64,000 bases of DNA, from the NCBI RefSeq assembly GCF_045762675.1, contig NZ_JBJDLK010000005.1:124001-188000 (forward strand). The letters run 5' to 3'. The DNA is from Elizabethkingia meningoseptica_A. Lineage in GTDB: Bacteria; Bacteroidota; Bacteroidia; Flavobacteriales; Weeksellaceae. The translations under genes were made by a program, and so were the position numbers. Shown one piece after another: positions 1 to 8,791 of this stretch (position 1 is the first letter of the stretch; every line of letters starts with the position of its first letter). The notes below the pieces were generated by a model. It saw only the letters and a list, made by a program, of their open reading frames with translations, had not been told where the DNA came from and did not search any database.

Positions 1-855
1 GAGCCCATCAGTGAAGAAGAAATTAACCGGCTCCATATTACCAGTAAAGATATTCAGCAACAATATCAAAGTGAGCCTGAAACAAAAGAAGAGTATTTAT
101 CCGGATTGGAGGAGGTGATTAATATTATTAAAGAACATCACCTGCCCAAAGTTGTTATATCCAGACAAAAATGGGTTGGTTTTAAAGATTATGAAACAGC
201 AGACCTGGGAAAAACCTTTTTAAAATTATGTCATGATTATCCCAATGCTTTCATCCATCTTTTTGTAAACGATCAGGATGCATGGATAGGTGCAACTCCG
301 GAAGTTTTAGGTAAATATAACAAGTCAACAGGTCTTTTCGAAACAATGAGTCTTGCAGGGACATTACCTGTGGCTGAAGACTGGTCGGAGAAAGAGATTG
401 AAGAACAAAAACCCGTAAGTACCTATATCAGTTCAATCCTCACACAATTTACAGATCAGCTGGAATCCAGTCCTGTTTATGATCATATATCGGGGAACAT
501 TAAACACCTGCGAAATGACTTTAAAGCAATTATCCAGGAAAAGGATATTCCCGGGATTATAAAAGAGCTTCACCCTACTCCGGCTGTGTGCGGTGTTCCG
601 AAAAAGCAATGCTTCAATATTATTAAAAGTATTGAAAAGCACGACAGAAATTTTTATGCCGGTTATATCCGGATAGAGCAGGCCCACGAAATAAACTACT
701 ATGTTAATTTGCGATGTGCACAACTTTTCCGCAACGGTATCTTATTATATGCCGGAGGCGGAATTACAGCACTAAGCCAGCCTGAAAAGGAATGGAAAGA
801 AACGGAATTAAAGAGCGATGCTGTATTACAGCGTTTAAGCCTTTTTAATGCTTAA
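1..855 (+). CDS. menF: Isochorismate synthase (chorismate-binding family), 3' part
   Basis: The reading frame is open from the first base, so the start lies before the window and only the C-terminal 284 residues are present. The segment is the catalytic half of a chorismate-binding enzyme. It shows the HPTPAVCGVP motif and the C-terminal YAGGGITALSQPEKEWKE block, where conserved acidic residues bind the chorismate-Mg complex. The family converts chorismate to isochorismate, which in flavobacteria most likely feeds menaquinone synthesis. An isochorismate synthase of a siderophore pathway cannot be excluded without its neighbours. The 3' end overlaps the convergent next gene by 21 bases. Confidence 0.85.
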   Translation, partial: EPISEEEINRLHITSKDIQQQYQSEPETKEEYLSGLEEVINIIKEHHLPKVVISRQKWVGFKDYETADLGKTFLKLCHDYPNAFIHLFVNDQDAWIGATPEVLGKYNKSTGLFETMSLAGTLPVAEDWSEKEIEEQKPVSTYISSILTQFTDQLESSPVYDHISGNIKHLRNDFKAIIQEKDIPGIIKELHPTPAVCGVPKKQCFNIIKSIEKHDRNFYAGYIRIEQAHEINYYVNLRCAQLFRNGILLYAGGGITALSQPEKEWKETELKSDAVLQRLSLFNA

Positions 856-1032
856 ACGGCTCCAGGTATCCATTATAAAGACTACAATGATTCCTACAAC
901 AGCTGCTGCGATGGAATACCAGAATTTATCGTTCTCTTCATTGAATGCTCCAAGATTCCACTGAACAGCATAAAGGTTGATCGCGATAAAAATAATAAAT
1001 ATTACTAAAAATACTTTATAGAAGGTTTTCAT
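835..1032 (-). CDS. Small two-helix membrane protein
   Basis: This 65-residue protein has a hydrophobic N-terminal segment (about residues 5-24) and a second one (about 41-55), with a short charged loop and a basic C-terminus. I do not recognise the family. It lies 11 bases downstream of the MarC-family gene on the same strand and so may be co-transcribed with it. Its last codons overlap the end of the convergent isochorismate synthase gene. Confidence 0.6.
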   Translation of the reverse strand: MKTFYKVFLVIFIIFIAINLYAVQWNLGAFNEENDKFWYSIAAAVVGIIVVFIMDTWSRLSIKKA

Positions 1033-1043
1033 AAAATAAAAAT

Positions 1044-1637
1044 TTAAAAGTTGATACTCTGAATCAACTGTGCAAAGTTAACGGTAAATAATTTAATAGA
1101 GATAGCTAAAAGAATAATTCCGAATATTTTTTGCAATACCTGTAATGTACCGTCCCCCAATTTTTCTTCCAGCCAGTTAGCTGACCTCAATACAACATAG
1201 ATAAGCATGATATTCAGGATTATTCCCAGAATAATATTAATATCATGAAAACCAGATCTCAGTGAAAGTATAGTGGTTAATGAGCCTGCACCGGCTATTA
1301 AAGGGAAAGCAATAGGAACAATAGATGCTGATGTTGCTTTACCGGGCTTATTAATTTCAATCCCGAGGATCATTTCTACCGCAATAATAAAAATAACAAA
1401 GGCTCCGGCTATTGCAAAGGAATTAACATCTACACCTATAAATTTCAATATTTTATCCCCAATAAACAGGAAGGCAATCATAATAGCACCTGCTACCAAT
1501 GTTGTTTTTTCGGCCTCAATTCTTCCGAATTTCTTTTTAAGGCCAACAATAACAGGAATTGAGCCGATAATATCGATTACAGCAAACAGGACCATAAAAG
1601 AGGTCATTACTTCCTTGACTGAAAAATTTTCGATCAT
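1044..1637 (-). CDS. MarC/UPF0056 family integral membrane protein
   Basis: The 197-residue length and about six hydrophobic helices fit the MarC (UPF0056) family, which is predicted to sit in the inner membrane with a LysE-like fold. Typical features are an early FAVIDIIGSIPVI segment, the central GIEI stretch and PIAFPLIAGAGSLTTIL in the middle, which is the most conserved family block. MarC was once linked to multiple antibiotic resistance, but its true substrate is unresolved. A TAnnTTTG-like -7 box reads leftward at 1654-1661, just upstream of the start. Confidence 0.85.
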   Translation of the reverse strand: MIENFSVKEVMTSFMVLFAVIDIIGSIPVIVGLKKKFGRIEAEKTTLVAGAIMIAFLFIGDKILKFIGVDVNSFAIAGAFVIFIIAVEMILGIEINKPGKATSASIVPIAFPLIAGAGSLTTILSLRSGFHDINIILGIILNIMLIYVVLRSANWLEEKLGDGTLQVLQKIFGIILLAISIKLFTVNFAQLIQSINF

Positions 1638-1674
1638 ACAGAATATTATGCCGCAAAATTATGAAATAAATAAT

Positions 1675-3435
1675 TTACTTTTCAATTTTTTCATAAACTG
1701 CGCGAACCTGCTGAAGCAGATCTCTCATAGAATCTTCCTCTTTAAAAGGAGAGAATTTTATGATCTCCACACGGCTTTGTAAATTTTTGAAAGCTTCCAA
1801 TTCTGTATGGCCCAAAGTGTCTTCAATATATCTTACCAAAGTAGTATTATGGTGTATATCTACATCCTGTTCCAGTTCTGTATTCATATCCGAATAAGCA
1901 ATGAAGAAACCTGAATAGTCTTTTTGCTGGATTAAAGTTTCCAGATATTGAAGATGTGCAGGAATATCTACAGCCATTTCATCTCTGATCATTTTTTCGG
2001 AATCCTCAATATTGGTCATCCCCTTAAAATGCGGGGAGTAGTGTTTTCCGGTAGGCGAAGCCGCTTTATTGGAATTATAAACTTTATAAAAGAAATAAAG
2101 GAAAAATGCAACAAATGCAAAGGCTAAAAATAAAATCCAAATCGGAATATTCTCTGAACTTTTAGGCAAGAAACTATTTTCTGCATCTACCTGAGCAATA
2201 ACTGGTATTTTTACTTTCTGATTTAAAACACTCGCTGTATTTTCCATAACTTTTTCCACAGTAGACTTGTCAGACGCTATTTGTTCTGCAGTTTGTACAA
2301 ATAAAGGTAATGTTGACAAAGCAACCTGCTTGTATTTTTTATCTTCAGGATCGAAATATGAAAAGCCCTCCAATGCTATTGGAAGATTTCCATGCTTCTT
2401 CGGAACAATAATATAGTTTGCGGTTACCTCTCCTTTAAAGCCTTTACGCCCGGCAGGTTTAACGTTATAAGTAAGCTTGGGTTTATAAACATTATAATAT
2501 TCGGAATTGGCAAACTTCGGAAGTTCCACATCCTTCAGGTTACCTACTCCTGATAGTTTTACCTCAACACTTACCGGTTTATTAATTTCCAGATCTCCCG
2601 GTGTTTTTACTGAGATTTGGGCATCATATTTTCCCACAGCATTTTGAAAATCTGCAGGAGCAGCTTCCGGTAGTGGCTTAACATTAAGATTAACGCTGTT
2701 GGATTTTATTTTGGTAACACTTCCGCCCTGAGCAACTTTGGCACTTGCCGGAGGCAATATTGTTTTCCCGGGAACTTCAGGAAATACCAAATAAACAGAA
2801 ACCTTCATAGAATACTCCTCGTCATCGTCATTAACTTCACCGTTGCTAATACCTACTTTATGATATTTTACGCCATTTGCAGGGGGAAGCTGTACATCCT
2901 CCACATTATCCAGACTGGTCATATTTCTGCTGTATGCCGTAATTACAGCCATTGTTGCCTGATTAACATATATATCGTTATCACTAACACTCATACGGAT
3001 ATACACATCGTTATTACTGCGAACAGGTGGTTTATATTCCACATATCTTTCATTCTTAACAACAATATCCCTTACATCAGTCTTGTAAATAACATTATCT
3101 ACTTTTGCTAAAGCACTTCCTATTTTTAACGGGCCGGCAACTTTTGGTTTGACCACAACCAGTGCAGAAAATCTTGTAAGTGAAACCCCACGATCATCAA
3201 GGTAATATTCTTTATTGGAAGCGGGCAGAGATACATCGTATTTTTTTGGATCAAAATACGGAAGCATCATCTGAACATCAAGTGATGACTTAGAAGTAGC
3301 CATAAACAAAATCGGAATTTCCTGTCCTATTTTATAACTCGCCTTCTCATCCATAATAACATTCATCTCCACCTGAGCAGACAACTGCAGGCTATACAAT
3401 AAAAATAATATGTAGAGAACTGAGCGGTTCATCAC
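1675..3435 (-). CDS. batD: BatD aerotolerance protein
   Basis: A signal peptide (about residues 1-20) is followed by a long beta-rich periplasmic region. One transmembrane helix near residues 430-450 (IPIWILFLAFAFVAFF) leads to a cytoplasmic helical tail. This is the usual layout of BatD ('oxygen tolerance') proteins in Bacteroidetes, with near-typical length of 586 residues. The start codon overlaps the stop of batC, so the two are translationally coupled. Bat proteins are thought to form a membrane complex that helps cells tolerate oxidative stress, but the biochemical activity is not established. Confidence 0.9.
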   Translation of the reverse strand: MMNRSVLYILFLLYSLQLSAQVEMNVIMDEKASYKIGQEIPILFMATSKSSLDVQMMLPYFDPKKYDVSLPASNKEYYLDDRGVSLTRFSALVVVKPKVAGPLKIGSALAKVDNVIYKTDVRDIVVKNERYVEYKPPVRSNNDVYIRMSVSDNDIYVNQATMAVITAYSRNMTSLDNVEDVQLPPANGVKYHKVGISNGEVNDDDEEYSMKVSVYLVFPEVPGKTILPPASAKVAQGGSVTKIKSNSVNLNVKPLPEAAPADFQNAVGKYDAQISVKTPGDLEINKPVSVEVKLSGVGNLKDVELPKFANSEYYNVYKPKLTYNVKPAGRKGFKGEVTANYIIVPKKHGNLPIALEGFSYFDPEDKKYKQVALSTLPLFVQTAEQIASDKSTVEKVMENTASVLNQKVKIPVIAQVDAENSFLPKSSENIPIWILFLAFAFVAFFLYFFYKVYNSNKAASPTGKHYSPHFKGMTNIEDSEKMIRDEMAVDIPAHLQYLETLIQQKDYSGFFIAYSDMNTELEQDVDIHHNTTLVRYIEDTLGHTELEAFKNLQSRVEIIKFSPFKEEDSMRDLLQQVRAVYEKIEK

Positions 3436-4163
3436 CAGTCTTTTTCGTTACTTATAGGATTACTATTTGCTTTTTGATTAAGTATTCTTCTTGAAGTATT
3501 TTTTTCCTTTTCTCCCATCTGACGGAGAATTTCTTTTTCCATTTCTTTAGGCAGCTTATTCTGTCCCTGATTTTTATTCTGATCCTGACCTTCACCCTGA
3601 CCTTTATTTTGCTGGTCGTTGCCGCCTGATTTGTCTTTTTTCTCGCCCTGATTGTTATCCTTCTGCCCCTGATCTCCTTTTGAATTTTTATTGTTCTGAT
3701 CATTGCCACCGCCACCATTCTTCTGCTTCTTTTCTTTATCTTTCAGCATAGCGATTTCATAATTCCTGCGGAGTGCAGGATCCTTAGGTGAAAGCTTTAA
3801 GGCCTCTTTATAATATTTTGCAGCTTCTTCATGATTACTTTCCTGCATCATTGCATTACCCTGATTATAAAGGGATGCCATTTTATCCTGATTTCCTTTG
3901 CTAAGCTCAGCAGCCTTTTTATATTCTGCCTGAGCTTCTTTATACATCTTCTGTTTATAAAGAGCATTCCCCAGATTATAGTGAGCGGTAAAGTCTTTTG
4001 GATTCTTTTTTATGGCTTCAAGGTATTTAGCCGACGCTTCATCATACTTCTTATTCTCAAAATTTTTATTGCCTTTGTAAACTAAAGCATTGTAATCCTG
4101 AGCATAAAAAGTACCTGCTGTGAAAAATATAAATAATATGAATAAAGTGCTTTTTATCAACAT
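3432..4163 (-). CDS. batC: BatC-type TPR protein
   Basis: A signal peptide (residues 1-21) precedes three tetratricopeptide repeats (about residues 25-130, with recurring A-x-Y-N-LGNA-like motifs). The C-terminal half is very hydrophilic and rich in Gln, Asn, Gly and Lys (about 150-205), and probably disordered. The position between the second VWA gene and batD matches batC of the Bacteroides bat operon. TPRs probably mediate contacts among Bat proteins in the periplasm. The gene overlaps batD by four bases. Confidence 0.85.
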   Translation of the reverse strand: MLIKSTLFILFIFFTAGTFYAQDYNALVYKGNKNFENKKYDEASAKYLEAIKKNPKDFTAHYNLGNALYKQKMYKEAQAEYKKAAELSKGNQDKMASLYNQGNAMMQESNHEEAAKYYKEALKLSPKDPALRRNYEIAMLKDKEKKQKNGGGGNDQNNKNSKGDQGQKDNNQGEKKDKSGGNDQQNKGQGEGQDQNKNQGQNKLPKEMEKEILRQMGEKEKNTSRRILNQKANSNPISNEKDW

Positions 4164-4189
4164 TCTAGTACGCTACAAAATTAGCCTTT

Positions 4190-5194
4190 TTATATGTTAA
4201 AATCTCTTTTGGGATTTGTTAAATATATTATAAAAAACAGAACAAATGAAATACCCAAAAACCACTGATAATAGTGGATCGAGGACTTTGAATTGGTTGT
4301 AACCTCTGTATCACTTTTAAGATTTCCTAAAGCATTTGTCAATTGAGCAACTGCATTTTCATTATTCCCGTCAATATAAGTTCCGCCTGTACCATTGGAC
4401 ATTTGTACAAGAGCCTGTGTTTGTCTTTTTGAAATTACCGGTTCGCCGTAAATTGTATTTTTATATCCCATCAGCTGACCATACATATAATCAGGAACAG
4501 GAGCTCCCTGTTCTGTACCGATCCCGATGGCAGTGATTGTAATTCCCTGACTTTTTGCTAAAGATACTGCTTCCTTATCATTCCCTTCATTGTCCTCTCC
4601 ATCACTAATCAACACTACATTCCTTCCGGTTTTACCTGTATTTTTATACATTTTAACAGCTTCTTTCATTGCCACCAGAAAATCAGTTCCCTGCTGTCCG
4701 ATCATACTCGTTTCCATAGCACTGATATAACTTTCCACAGCGGAATAATCTGTAGTTAAAGGCATTATAGACACTGCATTACCTGCAAAAACGACAATTC
4801 CTACACGTTCATCTTTCATCTTATGCAGCGTTTCCAGTACAATCTTCTTCTCCTGTGCCAGTCTGCTCGGTTCTACATCCTCGGCATTCATAGAGTTGGA
4901 AACATCCATTAACAGTACCACATTAGAAATTTTATGGTTCACTTTCATCTCTTCTCTGCCGCCCAATAAGTCGGCAAAAGCAAGCACAAGAAACGTAAAA
5001 CCTAGTATATACAGGACTATAAATACATATCTGTAACTGCTTTTGGGTGCAAATAAAACTGAATGAAATCCATTGTCAGCAAACAACTTCCTTCTTTTAT
5101 CCCTCCAATGGATAAAATTAACGATCAGCAGCCACATCAATGGCACCAATAGTAACAGAAACAGGTAATTATAATTTTCAAAAGTCCAGTCCAT
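4190..5194 (-). CDS. batB: BatB VWA-domain membrane protein
   Basis: Two N-terminal hydrophobic helices (about residues 10-27 and 57-77) are followed by a von Willebrand factor A domain and a final transmembrane helix near 308-325. The metal-binding MIDAS motif is intact as DVSNS (VVLLMDVSNSMNAEDVEPSRL), with the later ISDGEDNEGND block also typical. It shares one base with the upstream batA stop, which indicates tight coupling. Two adjacent VWA proteins of similar layout are diagnostic of batA-batB. Confidence 0.9.
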   Translation of the reverse strand: MDWTFENYNYLFLLLLVPLMWLLIVNFIHWRDKRRKLFADNGFHSVLFAPKSSYRYVFIVLYILGFTFLVLAFADLLGGREEMKVNHKISNVVLLMDVSNSMNAEDVEPSRLAQEKKIVLETLHKMKDERVGIVVFAGNAVSIMPLTTDYSAVESYISAMETSMIGQQGTDFLVAMKEAVKMYKNTGKTGRNVVLISDGEDNEGNDKEAVSLAKSQGITITAIGIGTEQGAPVPDYMYGQLMGYKNTIYGEPVISKRQTQALVQMSNGTGGTYIDGNNENAVAQLTNALGNLKSDTEVTTNSKSSIHYYQWFLGISFVLFFIIYLTNPKRDFNI

Positions 5195-6213
5195 TACGTC
5201 AATATTTTATATTTCACCCATCTCAACAAAGCATCCAGCACTAAAAATGCAAGTGCTATCCACAGGAAGTATCTGAAATACTCCTTATAGTCATACATCT
5301 TGGAAATCTTTATATCTGATTTTTCCAACTGGTTAATTTCATCATAAATCTGCTGAAGGCTCTCATTAGAAGTTGCACGGAAGTATTTTCCACCAGTAAC
5401 TGTGGCTATATTCTGTAAAGCCAGCTCATCAATTTCCACCTTTTGCTCCGTATAAATAAGATCGCCAAAGAAAGGGTCTATACCGGTAGGCGTTAATGCA
5501 TAACCGTTTGTACCAATTCCAATCGTATATACTTTGATGTGATTATTTGCTGCCAATTCAGCAGCCACTGCAGGCTCAAGACTATTTTTTATTGTCTGTA
5601 CCCCGTCAGTCATCAGTATAATAATTTTACTTTTTGCCTTACTGTCTTTAAGGTGATTAACTGCAACAGCTAACCCCTCGCCTATTGCTGTTCCCGGAGA
5701 AAGCTCATTCGGGTTCAGGTTCGCAATTTCCTGCTTTACGGCTTCATGATCTGTTGTAAGCGGTACTTTAAGAAATCCGTCACCGGCATAGGCCACTAAA
5801 CCAATCCTGTCAACAGGGCGGTCATTGACAAATTTCTGAGCAATCTTAGACAATGCACGAAGTCTGTCCGGTTCCAGATCTTTGGAAAGCATACTGAAAG
5901 ATACATCCACAGACAACATAATGTCTATTCCTTTACCTTCATTCTGATCTTCTGAAACGGTAAAAGTTCTCGGACGTGCCAATGCCAGAATAATTGCTGA
6001 AAGAATAATATACTTTGTAGTCTTCAGCAGAAAGAACAGGAAATTTATACCGGATGTATGTGACATTCCCTGTGTGGTTGGAACTTTTATCCCTTCATTT
6101 TTCTTCTTAATAAAATCCTTTATCAGAAGCGGAATAAAAGCAAGAAACAACAGTAAAAGCCACGGGCTTTCAAACTCGAAATTTAAACCTAAAGGTGCAA
6201 AAAGATCAGACAT
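5194..6213 (-). CDS. batA: BatA VWA-domain membrane protein
   Basis: Hydrophobic helices lie near residues 18-32 and 58-80, with a VWA domain from about 90 and a C-terminal transmembrane segment near 313-330. The MIDAS motif is DVSFS (IMLSVDVSFSMLSKDLEPDRL), followed by MTDGVQT. Both features are expected for BatA, the first of the paired VWA proteins in Bacteroidetes aerotolerance operons. The gene overlaps its upstream neighbour by 8 bases and batB by 1 base. Confidence 0.9.
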   Translation of the reverse strand: MSDLFAPLGLNFEFESPWLLLLFLAFIPLLIKDFIKKKNEGIKVPTTQGMSHTSGINFLFFLLKTTKYIILSAIILALARPRTFTVSEDQNEGKGIDIMLSVDVSFSMLSKDLEPDRLRALSKIAQKFVNDRPVDRIGLVAYAGDGFLKVPLTTDHEAVKQEIANLNPNELSPGTAIGEGLAVAVNHLKDSKAKSKIIILMTDGVQTIKNSLEPAVAAELAANNHIKVYTIGIGTNGYALTPTGIDPFFGDLIYTEQKVEIDELALQNIATVTGGKYFRATSNESLQQIYDEINQLEKSDIKISKMYDYKEYFRYFLWIALAFLVLDALLRWVKYKILT

Positions 6214-7105
6214 GTTTTCTTAGATTTTCAAATTCTATATCTTTATAAGACCTTTTTACAAATTCTTTAATATTGTTGAAATCCTCCTCCATTTCAATAT
6301 TCGAAGGAATCACTTTTGCAAATTTAGCAAGATCTCCCCGTTCAAAAACTTTTGCCAGTAACTGTTCATTCGCTTCAGATATTTTATTCTGTCCCTTCAT
6401 ATAATCCAGCAAATCTTCAGTTAATAACTCCTTAGCAGGAAAGCCATATTGTCTGGACAAAAAGTTTCTGGTAATATCAATTAACTCCACATAGAAGCTG
6501 CGGAAATCATTATTTTCTATATATTTCTTATCCCGTAATTTTTCAAGTTCCTGCAAGGTTTGATTGGTACGTACAACCGGAGAAGACTTTTTCCCACGTC
6601 CCCATTTAACCAACATCCATATCAGTACGATAATCGCAATAACCACTAAAGCTCCCCAGATGTAAAACTTATACAGACTCCAGTAATCCTGTAATCCCAG
6701 TTCCACATTTTTATTATTCATAATATCATTAATCTGGTCGCCTTTTTTGGCCGTATTAATGACTTCTACTTCATAAGGAATGGTTTTAAGGATCTTATCC
6801 CCTGCCTTAATTTCCATTGCCGGGATTTTGAATTTACCCTCTTCAAAAATCTGGAATCTTATAGTTCTTGTATAAAGATTAGGCGTACGTTGAATACTAT
6901 CACTAAGAACTTCAAAATGAAACGGGAGCATTTCGTTTTTTGGCGCTGCCTGAACCTCTAATCCTGTAATATTGCTTATGTTAATTTTAAACACGCCTTC
7001 CTCCCCTAAAGCCAGAGTATTATCGGACAATTGCGAAGAAAGTGTTTGTCCAAAACCAAAAAGACTAAAAACTATAAAACAGAATAAAAAAAATCTTTTC
7101 ATCAT
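6206..7105 (-). CDS. Bat-operon membrane protein of unknown activity
   Basis: This 299-residue protein starts with a signal peptide (residues 1-19). A beta-rich periplasmic domain resembling the BatD N-terminus follows, then one transmembrane helix at about 147-165 and a cytoplasmic helical tail. The position between the DUF58 gene and batA is conserved in Bacteroidetes aerotolerance operons, where such proteins are usually annotated as hypothetical or DUF4381-like. No catalytic motif is visible. Its start lies one base after the DUF58 stop. Confidence 0.75.
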   Translation of the reverse strand: MMKRFFLFCFIVFSLFGFGQTLSSQLSDNTLALGEEGVFKINISNITGLEVQAAPKNEMLPFHFEVLSDSIQRTPNLYTRTIRFQIFEEGKFKIPAMEIKAGDKILKTIPYEVEVINTAKKGDQINDIMNNKNVELGLQDYWSLYKFYIWGALVVIAIIVLIWMLVKWGRGKKSSPVVRTNQTLQELEKLRDKKYIENNDFRSFYVELIDITRNFLSRQYGFPAKELLTEDLLDYMKGQNKISEANEQLLAKVFERGDLAKFAKVIPSNIEMEEDFNNIKEFVKRSYKDIEFENLRKHV

Positions 7106-7106
7106 T

Positions 7107-7970
7107 CTATCGTGTCTGAAAATAATTATACAAAGGTTTGGTATAATCCTGCCCTGTATTAAGTTTCAAGAATACAGAAGCACTTTTATCAAAAGCATCT
7201 TCTATACCTTTAATTTTTTGTTTTTGCTGTTCTGCAAATTCATAACGCCATCTTGCACTGGAAGTGTTCACCCACATTTTCTTTCCCGTCTCGGCATCAG
7301 TCAGCATCGCATAGCCAACATCCGGAATCAGCAGATCTTTTTCATCATAAATACCAAACCCTAAAAGCTGGTGCTTATTTCCCACTACGCGCAGGCTTTT
7401 CGAATCAAATGCATCATTAAAGTCAGAAAGTAAAAACACATAGCTTTTCTTTTTAAAGGCCTTCATCAGATAACTAAGCGCCCCGTCCAGATTTGTAGAA
7501 GAAGGAACATAGTCCGCATTCAAAATACTACTGATAATAGCCAGAACATGAGGTCTTCCTTTTTTGGGAGGAATAACCTTGTATACTTTATCGGCAAACA
7601 GAATAAGTCCTACTTTATCATTATTGCTCACCGCCGAAAAGCCCAATGTTGCACAAATTTCTGCAACATACTCTCTTTTCAGTGATGAGTGGGTTCCGTA
7701 ATTCATGGAAGCAGAAATATCAACCATCAGCATAACCGTCAGCTCTCTTTCTTCTTCCATTACCTTTACATAAGGCTCTCTGAATCGTGCTGTTTTATTC
7801 CAGTCGATCCTCCTTATATCATCTCCAAACTGGTATTGCCTTACCTCAGAAAAGGTCATCCCCTGCCCTTTAAAAGCACTATGATATTGCCCCATAAGCA
7901 TTGCATCCGTGCTCCTTTTGGTACGGATCTCAATCTGCTTTACTTTTTTTACAATATCTTTTATATCCAT
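7107..7970 (-). CDS. DUF58 domain protein of the Bat operon
   Basis: The 287-residue protein carries the DUF58 signature GDDIRRIDWNKTAR and a VWA-like part with a DISAS MIDAS motif (MVDISASMNYG). DUF58 proteins partner with MoxR ATPases and VWA membrane proteins. Here it sits between the moxR/dapB pair and batA with spacings of only one or two bases, so it is part of the operon. It has no signal peptide and is predicted cytoplasmic. Confidence 0.9.
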   Translation of the reverse strand: MDIKDIVKKVKQIEIRTKRSTDAMLMGQYHSAFKGQGMTFSEVRQYQFGDDIRRIDWNKTARFREPYVKVMEEERELTVMLMVDISASMNYGTHSSLKREYVAEICATLGFSAVSNNDKVGLILFADKVYKVIPPKKGRPHVLAIISSILNADYVPSSTNLDGALSYLMKAFKKKSYVFLLSDFNDAFDSKSLRVVGNKHQLLGFGIYDEKDLLIPDVGYAMLTDAETGKKMWVNTSSARWRYEFAEQQKQKIKGIEDAFDKSASVFLKLNTGQDYTKPLYNYFQTR

Positions 7971-7972
7971 TG

Positions 7973-8779
7973 TTACTCTTCATCCAAAACACTATCCAAA
8001 CCTCTTCTGAAGCCCTTAAAAGTGTTTACTTTTTTAATTGCCAAAATAGCACCCTTTATATAAGGATCAGCACCCATTCCGGAATCATGACGAATCGTTA
8101 AGCGCTCGTCACTTAGTCCGAAGATAGATTCTACCGATATCATATAACTAGGCAAGCGTACAGCATGTACTCTTACACCATTTATTTTTTCACCTCTTGT
8201 TCCGGCATACCCGATTACATTCTCATCCTTCACCACATCGGCAGAAGTTTGTACTTCCGACAATTTCTTCACCAGTTCCAGCGTAGTTCCGCTGGGTGCA
8301 TCCGGCTTGGAATGACTTGCATAATCTATAATCTCAAAATTCGGAATATACTTAGCAGCCATCACAGCAAATTTCTGCAGTAATACAGCAGTAATTGCAA
8401 AGTTACCAACCGCCAGAACCGAAACATCATGTGAGTGAATCTGTGTTTCAATTTCACTATAATCAGCATCCGACAATCCGGACGTACCTACAATAACATT
8501 TTTTCCTGCCTGTATAGCCTGCAAAACATTATGTTTAGCAATGCCGGGTTTTGTAAATTCAAAAAGAATATCAAAATCTGGACCTTCCAAAGCCTCTTCT
8601 ATATTTCCGAAAATCGGAACTGAAGGTGCCTCAATATCCAAAACCTCTGCAAGATTCTTTCCTGCATTGCTTCTGGAAATCCCTGAAACCAAAACAATTT
8701 CCGGATCCTTCAAAACGCCTTTACTAAGAGCAGAGCCTGCCCAGCCTGTTGCTCCGGCTATGCATATTTTAATACTCAT
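7973..8779 (-). CDS. dapB: 4-hydroxy-tetrahydrodipicolinate reductase (DapB family)
   Basis: The N-terminus has the NAD(P)H-binding glycine-rich loop GATGWAG (residues 9-15). The family signature SHSKPDAPSGTT lies near residue 155, where the Lys and the SGT loop bind substrate, and the C-terminus keeps an R-x-P-S-Y-x-x-SVESIFG stretch. DapB reduces hydroxytetrahydrodipicolinate in the lysine and diaminopimelate pathway in the cytoplasm. The odd point is location: it is embedded between moxR and the DUF58 gene with 2- and 12-base gaps. Its glycine loop and 268-residue length resemble the longer DapB type. A second housekeeping dapB may exist outside the window. Confidence 0.8.
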   Translation of the reverse strand: MSIKICIAGATGWAGSALSKGVLKDPEIVLVSGISRSNAGKNLAEVLDIEAPSVPIFGNIEEALEGPDFDILFEFTKPGIAKHNVLQAIQAGKNVIVGTSGLSDADYSEIETQIHSHDVSVLAVGNFAITAVLLQKFAVMAAKYIPNFEIIDYASHSKPDAPSGTTLELVKKLSEVQTSADVVKDENVIGYAGTRGEKINGVRVHAVRLPSYMISVESIFGLSDERLTIRHDSGMGADPYIKGAILAIKKVNTFKGFRRGLDSVLDEE

Positions 8780-8791
8780 TTTCTTAAATAT

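Noticed and set aside
1273..1782. Plus-strand gene opposite the MarC-family gene
   Set aside because: It is antisense to a well-supported membrane protein and has no family-like sequence.
3452..3718. Separate Arg/Ile/Lys-rich gene overlapping batC
   Set aside because: It is an alternate frame of the low-complexity Gln/Asn/Lys linker of batC and has no protein-like features of its own.
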